From Zantedeschia hybrid cultivar (taxonomy: Eukaryota > Streptophyta > Magnoliopsida > Alismatales > Araceae): a stretch of DNA of 64,000 nt. The stretch lies in NCBI GenBank assembly GCA_030544215.1, contig JARZZO010000003.1, positions 50,450,045 through 50,514,044 of the forward strand. Reading direction: 5' to 3'. Both the position numbers and the translations under genes were made by a program. The notes beneath the pieces are model-generated. The model had not been told where the DNA came from. It was given only the letters and a program-made list of their open reading frames with translations, and searched no databases. Within the stretch, counting starts at the first letter, position 1. Each line of letters opens with the position of its first letter. Shown here one piece after another: positions 33,080 to 45,229 of this stretch.

Positions 33080-33810
33080 CTAACAAAAAAAATTGAGCAA
33101 GAAATGTAAATGTTGTTGAGCATAGGGCAATCTTGTTTCCAAGTGGATGACCCTGAATTTGAGGATTGATTGGAACAAACACTGCAACTGGATGATTATA
33201 AGAAACCTGGTTTGGAACTGGGCGAATATTAGGAACCTGATTTGGAAGAGGACGAATATTGGGAACCTGTATGGGAACTGGACGAATGTTCGGAATCTAA
33301 TTTGGAAGTGAACGAATGTTACCAACTTGGATTGGAACTGGATGAATATTAGGAAGGTTGGCAAGTGGATGATTGTAAAGAACCAGGTTTGTAAGTGAAT
33401 AATTAACCGAAACCTGGCATGTTAGTGCATGATTTATGTGTTGTATTAAGCTCAATAATATGATACTTACCATCACTTGCTAGTTTGATTTTCATGTATG
33501 CTAGACAGCCACACCCTGCTTCCTCACGGTGGTATTTTGCAAGTGAATGCCGCTTCTTCTGACCATCTCCACGACGCCCTTGTTTACTGCACATAAATCT
33601 TCTAGCCAATGTTACACCAGTTCTTTGGCTTAAGGTTCTGTTATCCCAACGAACAGTAAATCCATTTCATTTGCCATACTCGCTATAGCAATCATAAGCG
33701 GCTTGCTCTGTTTTAAATGCCATCCCAACAACTGGATCTGATGTAGCTTGGTTTTTCTCTTTATTATCTGATGCATTTGCAGATTGAGGAGAATTTGGAA
33801 TTTAATGCAT
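33080..33810 (-). pseudogene. FAR1/FRS-type DNA-binding domain with a decapeptide repeat
   Basis: The minus-strand frame has the FAR1 N-terminal zinc-finger pattern: SDPVVGMAFKTEQAAYDCYS, EYG, stop, NGFTVRWDN, then LARRFMCSKQGRRG, KKRHSLAKYHREEAGCGC and KYHIIELNTTHKSC. Spaced Cys/His residues match the WRKY-GCM1-like finger of FAR1/FHY3 and MULE transposases. After a one-base frame break the reading continues into a tandem NQVPNIRPVP repeat instead of a MULE transposase core. At least two in-frame stops. Nested in the putative intron 5. Confidence 0.72.
33175..33430 (-). repeat. 30-nt tandem repeat encoding NQVPNIRPVP
   Basis: About eight 30-base units. On the plus strand each reads like GGAACTGGACGAATATTAGG. 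On the minus strand they encode decapeptides such as NQVPNIRPVP, IQVPNIRPLP and IQVGNIRSLP. Substitutions mostly keep the Pro/Asn/Ile pattern. Confidence 0.8.
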
Positions 33811-33839
33811 TCACTTAATTTCATCAAGCAATTGATTTA

Positions 33840-34806
33840 GTTTCATGACCCAAACCCATGATTCCTAAAGGAGAAAGCCCATGATTCCTAAAGGAAATAA
33901 TGTCATTTACATCTTCCTGCAAGAAGAATACCCTTGATTAATTGTCAAAACCCTTCTAGCTAACACCTATTTTAAGAAACTTTAACTTCGCAAACCTTTG
34001 GATGTTGAAATTTTATGAAAATTTGGTTTTGGAAAAAGTAAAAAAAAATGAACTAAAAAAAAAAAGGTATGTGTAACTTGATTAGTTTGATTCAAATTTG
34101 AGTATTTTGTAACGGATTATCATGCTCAGCAGGTTACTAATATATGTTTTCTGCATATTTCAATTTAAAAGAAATTTCAGTGGTTTGCAATGATGTTCTA
34201 CGAACGGTGTTAATGGCAGTTAATGGCAGTGATTGACAGTTCTTCGCTGCGATCATTCAATTCTGGTCCTTTGCAGTCCATTGAAGAGCCAAACATCTCA
34301 TTTTGTGTCAAGGATTTGTCATGTATTCATGTAAACCACAAATAAAACATATCTGATACTGGAGATATATAAAAATGCATGAAAACAATGGAATTTTAAA
34401 AGCACAGAATTGTGCCCATCACCATCATTGTTCGGCATCATCTTGTCAACTTGCAAATATTGGGATCATTAGTAAATCTTTCCAGAATGCAATTATAACT
34501 CTAGCTTATTATACACAGCAATCTGGCAGCAGTTCGCCATGCCTTAGTGTATCCATAGAATATAGATCCCTTCTTTAACACAAAGACTAGAAGGTTTTAT
34601 TCCTTTTTCATAATCAATCCATAGATCTCAAAGACCTTGGTATGGAATGAATGTAATAGGATGCTCTTTAATAAAGATTTTAAAACAGCCCATTAATCAA
34701 AGATTAGTGGATTGACTTTGAGAGAGCCAAATTCGGTTCGGCCCATTTACTAAGTGGGCCGGCCCGTTATGAAGCGTCCAAGATGCCCTTGGAATCCACT
34801 GGGCCC
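33840..34806. other. Unassigned sequence
   Basis: Contains a short duplication CCCATGATTCCTAAAGGA (about 33857-33900). Otherwise AT-rich; no gene, repeat family or TE ends recognised. Confidence 0.5.
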
Positions 34807-34814
34807 CTCCGAGG
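34807..34814. repeat. 8-bp target duplication, left (CTCCGAGG)
   Basis: Pairs with CTTCGAGG at 42749-42756, 7 of 8 identical; flanks hAT copy B. Confidence 0.85.
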
Positions 34815-35208
34815 CATGGATGGCAGTACTGGTACCGATATCGGTGGGTATCGGTACCAATACGTACCGGTACTGGTACCGGCTATACCAGTTGGTACGG
34901 GTATAAAATGGCCACAAAAAATCAGATAAAATTCAGAAAAAATCAAGAAAAAATGTAAAAAAATAATTAGATATGCATTGAGTGTGACAAAGGTGGGTTA
35001 AGACAAAGAAGTACACATAACACATACTAAATGACTATTTTGATATATATTAAACATGAAAAATATCATGCTAATATACTAAACATTTACAAATAGTAAA
35101 TGTTAATGAAATCAAACGATCCTTACCTATGAAAAACATAAGTGAGTATACTAGTATGGATAATAACCCGTAAATCCTTCTAATTTATCCTCCGGTTGCT
35201 GGTGCTGG

Positions 35209-35404
35209 CAAGGAATTCCGGATTGGATCGGGTCCCTGAATCGGGACCCGCCGATCCCAATCCGAATCGGGATCGGATCGGCCGGAATCGGCCTGGATCG
35301 GCCAGAATCGGCCGAGATCGGTCGGAATCGGCCGAATCGGGACTTGCCGATCCCGATCCGAATCGTCCGATCCAGATTGGGATCGGCCGATTCTGCATTC
35401 CATA
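35209..35404. mobile_element. GGATCGGCC-family MITE inside hAT copy B
   Basis: 196 bp, ends CAAGGAATTCCGG and ...GCATTCCATA, made almost entirely of GATCGG/CCGATC motifs. Copy A shows the uninterrupted sequence at the same place, so this is an insertion. The flanks GGTGCTGG and GTTACTAG share 5 of 8 bases. Confidence 0.8.
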
Positions 35405-35412
35405 GTTACTAG

Positions 35413-38400
35413 TATCCATAATAAGGTTGCAACATATGTTCCCTATATTCACCATAACTAAACAATGATGCAGTCAAGTCGTGCATCCTTCTTTGAATCC
35501 TTCTTGGAGTATACGCTTGTTGACTTACTGAAATTCCATAATCAGGATGCAAAGAAGCAGCTTGAGGATAAGAAGAAGACCCTGACCCATAACTGTTACT
35601 AGGTGGACGGAATTGAAAGCCTTCATATTCTACTCGATCTCCCCAGCTATACATGCCTGTTTTTTGTTGGTCACCTCCATAACCTGACTGTTGTCCATAT
35701 TGACCTTGTGAATCATAATCTCCTTGACTTTCATTCTGTCATCTCCCAGTGTCAATATGCAAGGAGAAAGAAGGTGCATACACTCCGCCTCCGGTAATAG
35801 TACCTGCAGCTGCACCAGTATCATCACTAGGAGACTGTGTCCCATCATCATCATCATCATCTTCATCATAATCAACAATTAACTTCCTCTTGACATTGCT
35901 TGATTTTTTTCTTTTGTGATGTCTGTTGTTGCTGGCTATCTTTTTTTCCTAGATCTTTTTGCAAGTTCAATCGATCCAATATTCCTTTTCCTCGTGGTGT
36001 ATGTTTGTTCAGACCTAACCTAGATCTCTCCTATCGGATTTTTTATTAAATCCTATGGTTTGCCTTTTTGTTTTATTTGGAGAAATATAGGTCGGTTTTA
36101 TTTATTTTATTTCTTGGACTATGAGAGCTTGGGATTAGCCCTTAGGGAGTCTGGGACTTCGGATCAGGTGAAAATCCGAGTATATGACCTCTTTCCACTG
36201 ACCTCGGTCAGTGTTAATTACATCGAGCAACCGCTCGACAGTCCTTGATTAACCGTCCGTATGATGCCCTTTAAACCATCTATACTACCACACAGCGTGC
36301 ACGCAAGTGAAAGATAGCTTTTAAATCCTTGGCTTCGCCCAAGTCTTTTTAGGGTATTTGGATTTGTTCCAATGTCTTGGAGTATTTGGATTTGTACCAA
36401 GGCTTTTAGAGTAAACTCTTAAATGTTAAGATTCATTTTTAAAGGTTTTGGGATTGATTCCCGATTGTTTAGGATTAATTCCAAGTATTTAATACCCCTA
36501 GAGGTGTTTTGGTAATTATGTTACATTAGGGTTATTAAAGTCTTTTTAGGCTTTTTAACGCCTTATTGGGGGTTTGAAAACCCTTAGAATGTATTTTTAG
36601 AACTATCTTGGATATACTTATGTTACAAGGGTATTTAGGTAATTTTACCTCAAGTTGGGTTTATTAGACTAGTATCTATTTTTATATTTTTTTGCATTTT
36701 TTACATACTTTTATCATATTGAGGGTATTTTAATTATTTTACCCATCTTGTTAGGTTTTGGAGGGTATTTTAGATATAGCCATATAGGAAGCATTTTGAT
36801 ATTTTTTGAGATTTTTCTATAATTTTTACAGATTTTTATCACAAGGGTGGGTATTTTCGTAATTTGGTTAAGTTCTGGGGTATTTTGGGCATTTAGGAAA
36901 TTTTTACATTTTAGATTTAATTCTTTCAGTTTTTTACTGTTTTTACTGAATTTTGATCAATTTTTATGCTTATCTTTGATATTTTATTAATTTCTTAAGT
37001 GGGTAAAGGTTACTTTATGGTTTTTATGTATTTGAATATTTTTAGATTTTTGGGTTTTCTGTTTTTACTGATTTTTATTAATTTTCACTGTATTTTTTGA
37101 TTTTATTTACTGACTTTTATTAATTACCACAGATTTTAGTAATTAATTAGAGTTTAAATTATTTTTGACTTAATTAATTTGCCTTAAGTATTTAGGTTTC
37201 ATATTCAAGATTTTATTCTATGTTTAGGGATGAGACCAAGGTTAATTAATTAAGTGTTTACAGATTTTAATCAGATTTTAGGGTAATTAAGAAATTAATT
37301 ATGTATATTATAAAAGTAATACATGATATTATTTAATTATTTTAATTTTGATGACACACACATGCACACAATTTGCACAAAGAAGCTCTTTCATTATTTT
37401 GACAGAGTTTCGCCTTCTGAAGAAGGCAATTACAACAATAATTTGACAACGCTTCCCCTTAGGAAAAAATCTTAGGAAGAGAGTCCCCCGGGACGAAAAA
37501 GTCTTCAAAACGCAACAAACCCGGGCAAGAGCACCGGATTTAGTCTTCAAAGCAGCAGAACTTCTCCTTTTGGAGCAAGGTGGGCTTTTATGCCTTTCTC
37601 CCCTTGTGTGTGTTGAAGATGGGGGGTATAAGGTCCTATTTATAGGCCCGGATTCGGGCCCGGTGGGGGGTGCCACCGGGGAAGCCCACGGTGGGGGTAC
37701 CCACCGGTTTGCCCATTTTCCTCCCCCCTGCTTTTTTTTTTTTGTTAGAGAGAGAGAGTGAGAGAGGGGGGGGGGGATCCGGTGGCCACCCCCACCGGTT
37801 GCCCAAAACCGGTGGGGGTAGATCCCCCTTCTTCTCCTCCTTTTTTAATTTTGTTGTTAATGGGGTTTAGCCCATTAATTACCCCCTTTGACCAAGTGTG
37901 AATGGGGTGGATTTCTTAATGGGGAATTTAATGAGGGCTTTCGTGGGTGCTCCTCCATCTAAGAGAGTGTTTAAGAACTCATTAATTCCTCCCCCCCCCT
38001 CCCCCCCCAATTAATCTCTCCCCCCCTTTTTTTATCCTTTTTTGAATTTTGAAAGAAGAGAGAGGGGGAGAACCCCCCACCGGTTCCTCCCCTCTCTCTC
38101 TCCCCTCCCTCTTTTTATTTAAACAACGGGAGAGAGAGAGAGGAGACCACTTGGCCATTTTATTTTCTTCCCTCTTTTGGACTCGGGGAATCTTCTTTGG
38201 GCTGCAGATTTTGATCTTGTTGGATTGATATTTTAGGCCCATTTAGACTCTTTATTGGCCCCCTATTGGACTTCTTTATTGGGCCACTGTGGGCTTCATA
38301 TTGGGCCTTCTTTGAAGGTGTTTTGGGCCAATTTATTGAAGACATTTGGACTGTTTTAGGCCCTCTTTTTGCTGCTGTTTAGTCAGTTTCTTGCAGATTT

Positions 38401-41400
38401 TTGGGCCTCCTATCGGGCCCATTTGGTGGGGCTTATTAAGCCATTTGCGAGACAACTCATCGCAGATTTTGGGGCTGTTTTGGGCAGCACCCAAGGATCC
38501 TATTGGGGCTGTTTTGGACCTCTTGTCGAAGCTCTTTTCAAGGCGTTCTCGCCTAGGTATATTTTCGCCCCCTTTGCATCCTTAATGCATGTACGTATTA
38601 TTATATATTTGCATACACATAGGAAGGGTCTGTATTAACATGAACCTTTATATCATAGGTGCGTGTTCATTTTTTTATTTTCACAACATAGGCTCATATG
38701 AATGTGAGTATATGTCATGCATAGATATTTTTCATTGCACAATTATGTGCGTATGTATATTTGGATGATCCTCCTCACGCATGAAATTTTTTGGGTCAAC
38801 AATGTCTCACTTAGATTTTCTTCATCTCATTAATTGCAGGGTCGTCTCTGGCAGTCAGATTAGCCATCTCAAGTGTACATGTACTTCTTCTCAAGAATGA
38901 TGGTAGCCTAACCATTCTAAGAGTGACTGGCTTGCTATCTGATTATGAGTGTCTAGCAGGCTCAAGCTTAGTATCAGGTGCAAATAAAGGCACATGCTCT
39001 CTCTGACTTTGATGCTCATCTGAAGGAGGAGGTGAATTTTCTTTTTACCTTTTTTATGTTCTTAATTCTGGATCTCTAGCAACAGCTCCATCTAGTATGC
39101 CCTCTACCCATTCTGTATTGTAAGGATAAAAAACTGGCTTATCGATAGTTGCTCGTATCTCAACCCAAGTCTGCAAGGGATTATCATCATCAAATAAGTC
39201 TTCCACATCAATTTGGCCAACAACATCTTCTGCCTGCCCTGCAACTCGTTTCTCTCTCAATTGTTGTCTCAACCGGATGTTTTTGATTCTCAATCTCATG
39301 TTGTAATGGCAGTACACTAATTTCTCCAATCGTTCAGGCTTTAACCGGTTACTAATTTTTGAGTTGTATTAGGCTGAACGTGCTCCAATTTCTTTCACAC
39401 TGGCTTGCCGATGTCATCTGACTCAAAACCCTCACTGCAAGGAAGTCAAAGGATTATAGCACCTGTCTTTGTTGTACACCATTATCCATCACTCAGCTGT
39501 GCCATCAGTAAAAAATAAAAAAATAAATCAATGTATGTTCTTCTTTCTTATGCACATATGACTACAGTGTAATCACTAAGTATACTTGGGCTCACTTTCT
39601 CTACGGCAATTTGCACCTGGTCTTCATTATATGTCTCGAGCCTTAGCCTATAAGCCTCCATCTACAAAGATGGAATGAACAATTAATATAATTGATGGAC
39701 TCTTAAAAATACAAGTAATTGAGTATATCTTAAAGTCAATTCTTCATATAAAAGATAAACACATGTCTCTCTGTCTCAATTCTATCTTCTAGTGTCCTCG
39801 ACAAGTGTGCGATCACATTCAGTGTGCCTTGGATCACCTCTCCATCAATGTGCACTTGACGACTGTACATTTCTCGAGAATTTTAAAAAATAACCTGTAT
39901 TTAGGTGGATAATTAGTAAATAACAATTTAATGAATAATATTTCATATAACAATATGAGACTTCACTTTTCAGCTGCATGCAAGTCATGGTGTAATGTGC
40001 TTTCCCATATGACCTTAATAAGGTCCCACCACTTCATATGAGTGTTGTGAAATATTTTCTTGATGTGCATCTTAGTAATGTCAATTGCCTCGTACAAATA
40101 TCCCATGTAATTTTTATCATGTCTATCCGCCAATTTTAAGACCTGTACGAACGGTTCCACCAACTTCATATAAGTCTGCACATTGCTCCAAATTTTTTTG
40201 TTCTCTATGATTTTTCCCACTTCCAAATGTTCACATTTATATTCATTGGAGGTAGTCCGTATATACTCTAAGAACTCTTTATTAAAGATAAAATCCTTGA
40301 TCTCATTCCTGAATTTGTATAAAGATTCTAATGAAATGAAATTAGATGCAAATCTTGTAGGCCCCGCGCAGATGAGATCTCAGCCCTCAGTTGCTTGTTC
40401 TCTGAACATGTTCAAGATCTTAGGATGACCATAAATAAATTGGATAATTTTTTGTGCTCTCTTTATTGCCTAACTGACATCCGGGTCCTTACCAATGTCT
40501 TCAAGCATCAAGTCCAGATTATGCGCTGTACATGTGACCTAATAAAGGTATTTGCGCTTGTCCATTAACTTCTTCCCTACAGCCTTATAATTTGGTTCAT
40601 TATCAGTGATCACTTGGACAACATTTTCCTCTCTAATTTCTTACACCATCTGATCTATCAAACTAAATAAATATTTGACGTTCTTTGAATAGTTTGATGC
40701 ATCAACAGATTTCATAAAAAACTGTCCCTTCAGTGCAATAAACAAGGAAATTAATCATGGACTTTTTCGTGGTACTAGTCCAGCCATCGCACATAATTGT
40801 GCATCATCTCTCCTTCCATACAGCTTTAAAATTTTCAACCCACTGTTGAAGCTCCTCATATTCTCCATCGAACCCACGTCCATATATGTCTCGACGTGTA
40901 GGGGCTTCGAACCCATGACCATGATCTACTATAGCGTCAATCATAGGCTGAAAATAAGGAGACTGAGCAGCATATGAGGAAACACCTGCATGCAAAAACC
41001 ATTTACAGATGCTTTTAAAAGCATGTCCTGCCGCTTCAGCTGACTTTTTTACTCCTCTTATTACTTGCTTGATTTTTGGCTGACTAGAACTCTGTCTTCT
41101 AAAAAGATAACTGTCCATAGGACCTACTTGGCCTTTAGCTTGAGTTGTGCCTCTTGTTTATGGTCCATCACCTCTCCTGCGGGTTTCGTCTTCTTCTTGA
41201 TGCCACAAACTCTGTCTTCTAGCTGTAACAATCTCAGGATCTTCATCATCATCACTAGAGTCCACAATTTGTTTAGCCCTTTGCCTCTCACGTAGAGAAA
41301 TGTCACTGGCCCCAATATACATTCTTTTGCCTTTCCTATTTTGTCTACCTGAAATCTCGTCTTGGAGTTCAACCTCCTCTTCATTCTTTTGTTCTTTTTG
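35413..41400 (-). pseudogene. hAT transposase pseudogene, copy B
   Basis: Minus-strand transposase collinear with copy A. Coding pieces: SDDDEDPE acidic linker; DSYLFRRQSSSQPKIKQVIR and SICKWFLHAGVSSYAAQSP (41118-40804); DUF659-like block with TIMCDGWT (about 40800-40440); KLVEPFVQVLKLADRHDKNY (40226-39963); hATC region (about 39550-39330); KLVYCHYNMRLRIKN to VARDPELRT (39329-39054); Ser/Tyr/Gly/Gln-rich tail (35880-35413). The solo LTR interrupts between the last two. No BED finger. A TGA at 40804-40806 sits where copy A also has TGA. Confidence 0.85.
36002..38801 (-). repeat. Solo LTR, about 2.8 kb, inside hAT copy B
   Basis: Comparison with copy A defines the insert precisely. On the minus strand it starts TGTTGACCC and ends TGAACAAACA. 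A minus-strand TATA (CCTATAAATAGG, about 37646) with a CT-rich leader fits an LTR promoter. There is no internal coding region, hence a solo LTR, or possibly a fragment. No clear 5-bp target duplication remains. It includes C-rich homopolymers at 37985-38030 and an AT-rich stretch of TTTTTACTG-like text (36600-37330). Superfamily unknown. Confidence 0.65.
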
Positions 41401-41420
41401 TTTCTATTTTGTTCCTTTTC

Positions 41421-42340
41421 CCTAATTAACCTTCAATCAACACAATTCACAGTATGCTCATACTTTCAAATATGCAATGAAACTTAATTATACTTCAATT
41501 GATGTTTAATTTAAGTAATTAGACGAAAGTCTTAATTATTAACTGCTTATTAAGGTCAAAATTAGGATTTTTCCCTAATTAACTTTCAATCAACGCAATT
41601 CACAACATGCTCATACTTTAAAATATGCAATGAAACTTAATTAGGCTTTAATTGATGTTTAATTTAAGTAATTAGACAAAAGTCCCAATTTTTAACCACT
41701 AATTAGGGTGAGAATTGAGATTTTTTTCCTAATTAACTGTCAATCAATGTAATTCACAGCATGCTCCTACTTTAAAATATGCAATGAAGTTTAATTAGTC
41801 TTCGATTGATATTTAATTTAAATAATTAGACAAAAGTCTCAATTTTTAACTGCTAATTAAGGTCAAAATTAGGATTTTTCCTAATTAACCTTTAATTAAC
41901 GCAATTCACAATATGCTCATATTTTAAAATATGTAATGAAGCTTAATAAGGTTTCAATTGATGTTTAATTTAAGTAATTAGACAAAAATTCCAATTTTTT
42001 AACCGTTAATTAAGGTCAAAATTTAGATTTTTTCCTAATTAACCTTCAATCAACGTAATTCACAACATGTTTCAACTTTAAAATATGTAATGAAATTTAA
42101 TTAGGCTTCAATTGATGTTTAATTTAAGTAACTAAACAAAAGGTCCAATTTGTAATCGCTAATTAGGGTTAAAATTCGGATTTTTTCCTAATTAACCTTC
42201 AATGAACGCAATTCACAGCATGCTCCTACTTTAAAATGTGCAATGAAGCTTAATTATGCTTCAATTGATGTTTAAATTAAGTAATTAGATAAAAGTCCCA
42301 ATTTTTAACTGCTAATTAGGGTCGAAAATTGGAGGTTGTC
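41421..42340 (-). repeat. 153-bp tandem array, six units, in hAT copy B leader
   Basis: Units begin CCTAATTAACCTTCAATC-like text at 41421, 41574, 41728, 41880, 42034 and 42187; spacing is 152-154. It is AT-rich and non-coding, between the GC-rich 5' leader and the transposase. The same unit is tandem in copy A. Confidence 0.93.
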
Positions 42341-42756
42341 TATTTTAGTAAGAAAACGAACGTAAATAATCGAATAATCAGCTAACAACTCAAAAATAAT
42401 ATAAAGATTTAAAATATATATTATATCTTCTTTTATTCTTTTTTTTCTTCCATCCAAAACGGCCAAAACGTCTCCGGCAGCGAGCTGCAGCGGCGATGGC
42501 GGCAACTTCTTCTTCTTCCCTTCCTTCCCCTGAATACCCCCCAAAAACGCAGCACCCTTGTTACAGATCTGTTTCTGTGAGAGGGGAAAGTGAAACACCC
42601 CTTTTATGTCCAAAACCGGGCCGGTACTGAACCGGTATAATTTTTTTTTTAAATTTTTAACCGGTACCGGCCATTTGAGGTATCGGTACCGGTACCGGTG
42701 CTGGCTGATAATGGTACGTATCGGTATCAGCCGGTACTGCGAACCATGCTTCGAGG

Positions 42757-43078
42757 CGCTATGAACATGTTCCTGCCAGAAGCTCATTTGAATCATGCTC
42801 CGTAACGGACTCCGGGGGATTCGGAACGATCCACTCCTCTTATGAAAGTCCTTTCCTAATCCCTCGCTAATCCTTTAAGGAAGGAAACCTGCACCAAATA
42901 AGGAAGCTAGAATCCTCGGAATCCTGTCTAGCCCAGAATTGGGATCGAACTTACCCCGTTACATCTTGCCTTCGGACTCTCGGACCTTTGCTATAAGAAG
43001 GACCCTCTGGTAACCTCAAAAGGCACGTCCAGAGCAATCCCTAAACCTTCTGCAACTATTTGCAATATTCGGTCCCGA
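42757..43078. other. Unassigned sequence
   Basis: No ORF or repeat end recognised. It flanks hAT copy B and leads into the 43079 duplication. Confidence 0.5.
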
Positions 43079-43466
43079 CTTAGGCATCGGAGGGGGCTCC
43101 CCGGGATCGGAACCGGGGTATCTTCTGACTTAGTATCTTCCTTGCAGGAAGTGGCAAAGGGGCTACTGTGGCTTGGGAAGATTATGTAACCACTCCCTTG
43201 ACTTAGGCATTGGAGGGGGCTCCTCGAGATCGGAACCAAGGAATTCCAGATCGGATCGGGTCCCCGAATCGGGACCTTCCGATCCCGATCTGAATCGAGA
43301 TCGGATCGGCCGGAATCGGCCAAATCGGGACCTGTCGATCCCGATCCGAATCGGCCGATCCCGATCCGGATTGGCCGATTCTACATTCCATGATCGGAAC
43401 CGGGGTCTCCTCTGACCTAGTGTCTTCCTTGCGGCAAAGAGGCTTCTGTGGCGTGGGAAGATTTGG
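43079..43466. repeat. Tandem duplication of ~110-120 bp, second unit interrupted by a MITE
   Basis: Unit 1 (43079-43184) runs ACTTAGGCATCGGAGGGGGC... to GGCTTGGGAAGATT. Unit 2 starts ACTTAGGCATTGGAGGGGGC at 43201 and ends GGCGTGGGAAGATT after removal of 43237-43400. The units are diverged at several sites. Confidence 0.85.
43237..43392. mobile_element. GGATCGGCC-family hAT MITE with exact target duplication
   Basis: 156 bp, ends CAAGGAATTCCAGATCGG and (reverse complement) CATGGAATGTAGAATCGG, flanked by identical 8-mers ATCGGAAC (43229-43236 and 43393-43400). The sister tandem unit carries a single ATCGGAAC at the same place, giving a built-in empty site. No coding content. Confidence 0.95.
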
Positions 43467-43469
43467 CCG

Positions 43470-45180
43470 TGCGATCAAGATTGGACGAATCTTTGACCCA
43501 ACATACTTAAGATCTCCCAAGAGTGTGAAAACCCTTAATCTTTGGGCTAAACAAGTTCTCCATAAGGGATGTCCTTTGGGAGGCTTATGCAAGCCATGGG
43601 TCCCAATGGATGCAAGCTGACAAGGTGACAATCCTAGATGGTTACTCGTCCAGAAGGTTGCCCTTAATGCCTTCAAAGTGACAATGAATTACCCATTTCA
43701 GAGACTAGCACCACACAAGTTCATTCTCAAATGTTAGAGGAATGTTTCCTCAACATTTAGATTGGATTCGGGCTGTGCATGGATCTGAATTAACTCAATG
43801 AGAAGCGAGAAAACCAGGTTTTGCGCCACGTTTACTGTACAAATCTTTAAAAACACATTGATGGGTGGTTATTTTCCATTTGATTTGTTGGAGAGAAACC
43901 CATAAATCTTTATAACACAGGGAAACTCACTTTAAAGTTAAATGAAGTGGGAGAAAACAAAGTGTGATAGCTGGCTCTTTCATTTGATATGTTGGGAGTG
44001 TTTAAGATTGCGGCAACCCGCACCTATAGACTTGGCCATTTAATCCTGATCCCTCCCATGATTGAAGTCATTGTTCAAATGAAGAGGGAGCTAATCCCAA
44101 AAAGAAGAAGAACAAAACAACAAAGAAAGGCATGGACAGCATTCAAGATAGATCCAAACTTCAAGCATGCACATAATTTATAATTTCATTTATGAGGGCG
44201 TTGGAAGGGTTATAGCACTAGAAACTCATTCTTATTGGTTGGGAATTTCCCTTGACCTTTCCCATGTCCAAGGACACTAAATGGGAAAATAATCTCTAGA
44301 ATGAAAAGAAAATCAATAGCAAAATGAACTTGGAGAATCAGAAATTAAGAGATGGTCCTCTCCTCATTTCCTTTTTTGTAGGAAGGAAGATTTACAGCCT
44401 TAGGAGCCCACTCCCATAACAAGGGCTATCTCCTTTTAGCTACTTCCTGGACTGTAGTATTTCTGAATGAAAAGGGAATCATCAAAATGGTAGTAAAAAA
44501 CAATTAACATGAAGATTTCAGATCTGAAATGGTGACTTAGAAAACAAGCAATCTAGGTATAGAAAAGAAATTTCAACATGGGGAGGGGATTTTTGCGTTT
44601 GGGGTTACATATTGGAAGGGTTGACTTTTGAAAGTTGATCTCATGGATTAGGATATCTCCTCACCATTTCTCCATGGTCAAGGCCATTTCCCCCAAAACA
44701 AAGGAAGAAAAACCAAGAGAAATCCGAAATTACAACAGAAAATTGAATGCAAATTGGGCATTGAAACCAAACTTGGTACAACACAGGAGATTAAAGGTTT
44801 TGGGCGCCCACACATGATAAGGGCCATCTCCCTCACCTTCCTCCTATGGCAATGGACAGTTGTTCAAGTTTGGAGCCCATCTCCAAGAGAAAACCCAAAA
44901 TAAAGTGGGGAAGGGATTTACAACAAGAAATGCAAAATAAGGAAGAAGAGAGGTTGAGAGAGGAGCAACCAGTCTTTTTCTTGATTGAACAGAGTAGTAC
45001 ACCTGGTAGATTGCCCTCTACATTTCTGTCTTCTCACACTATTACAGCGTATGGAAAAGCCTCTTAAAGTCCCTTTCCTTTCTCTCTTCCTTCCACTCTT
45101 GAAACCCCTAGAACTAGAACCCTCTGGGGGAGATGGGAAGAAGCCCTTCAAGGTTTTAAAAAGGTCCAAAAAGAGGCCCC
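43470..45180. other. Unassigned, weakly repetitive sequence
   Basis: From about 44030 loosely similar blocks recur every 170-225 bases (CTCACCATTTCTCCATGG and CTCACCTTCCTCCTATGG; GAAATTACAACAGAAAATTG and GATTTACAACAAGAAATGC). A much decayed array is possible; no gene is supported. Confidence 0.35.
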
Positions 45181-45229
45181 TTAAATGGCCTTTGAGAATC
45201 ATGCCATTCAAAAACCTTTTAGAATCCTT

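Larger units (their letters stand above)
34815..42748 (-). mobile_element. GGTACC-family hAT, copy B
   Basis: 7934 bp with ends CATGGATGGCAGTACTGG and (reverse complement of the right end) CATGGTTCGCAGTACCGG, plus 100 or more bases of GGTACC/ACCGGT motifs inside each end. Without the solo LTR (36002-38801) and the MITE (35209-35404) it is about 4.9 kb, like copy A. Copy B is older: the target duplication is imperfect and it has taken insertions. It lacks the BED exon present in copy A, as its tandem array joins directly to the sequence downstream of that exon. Confidence 0.92.
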
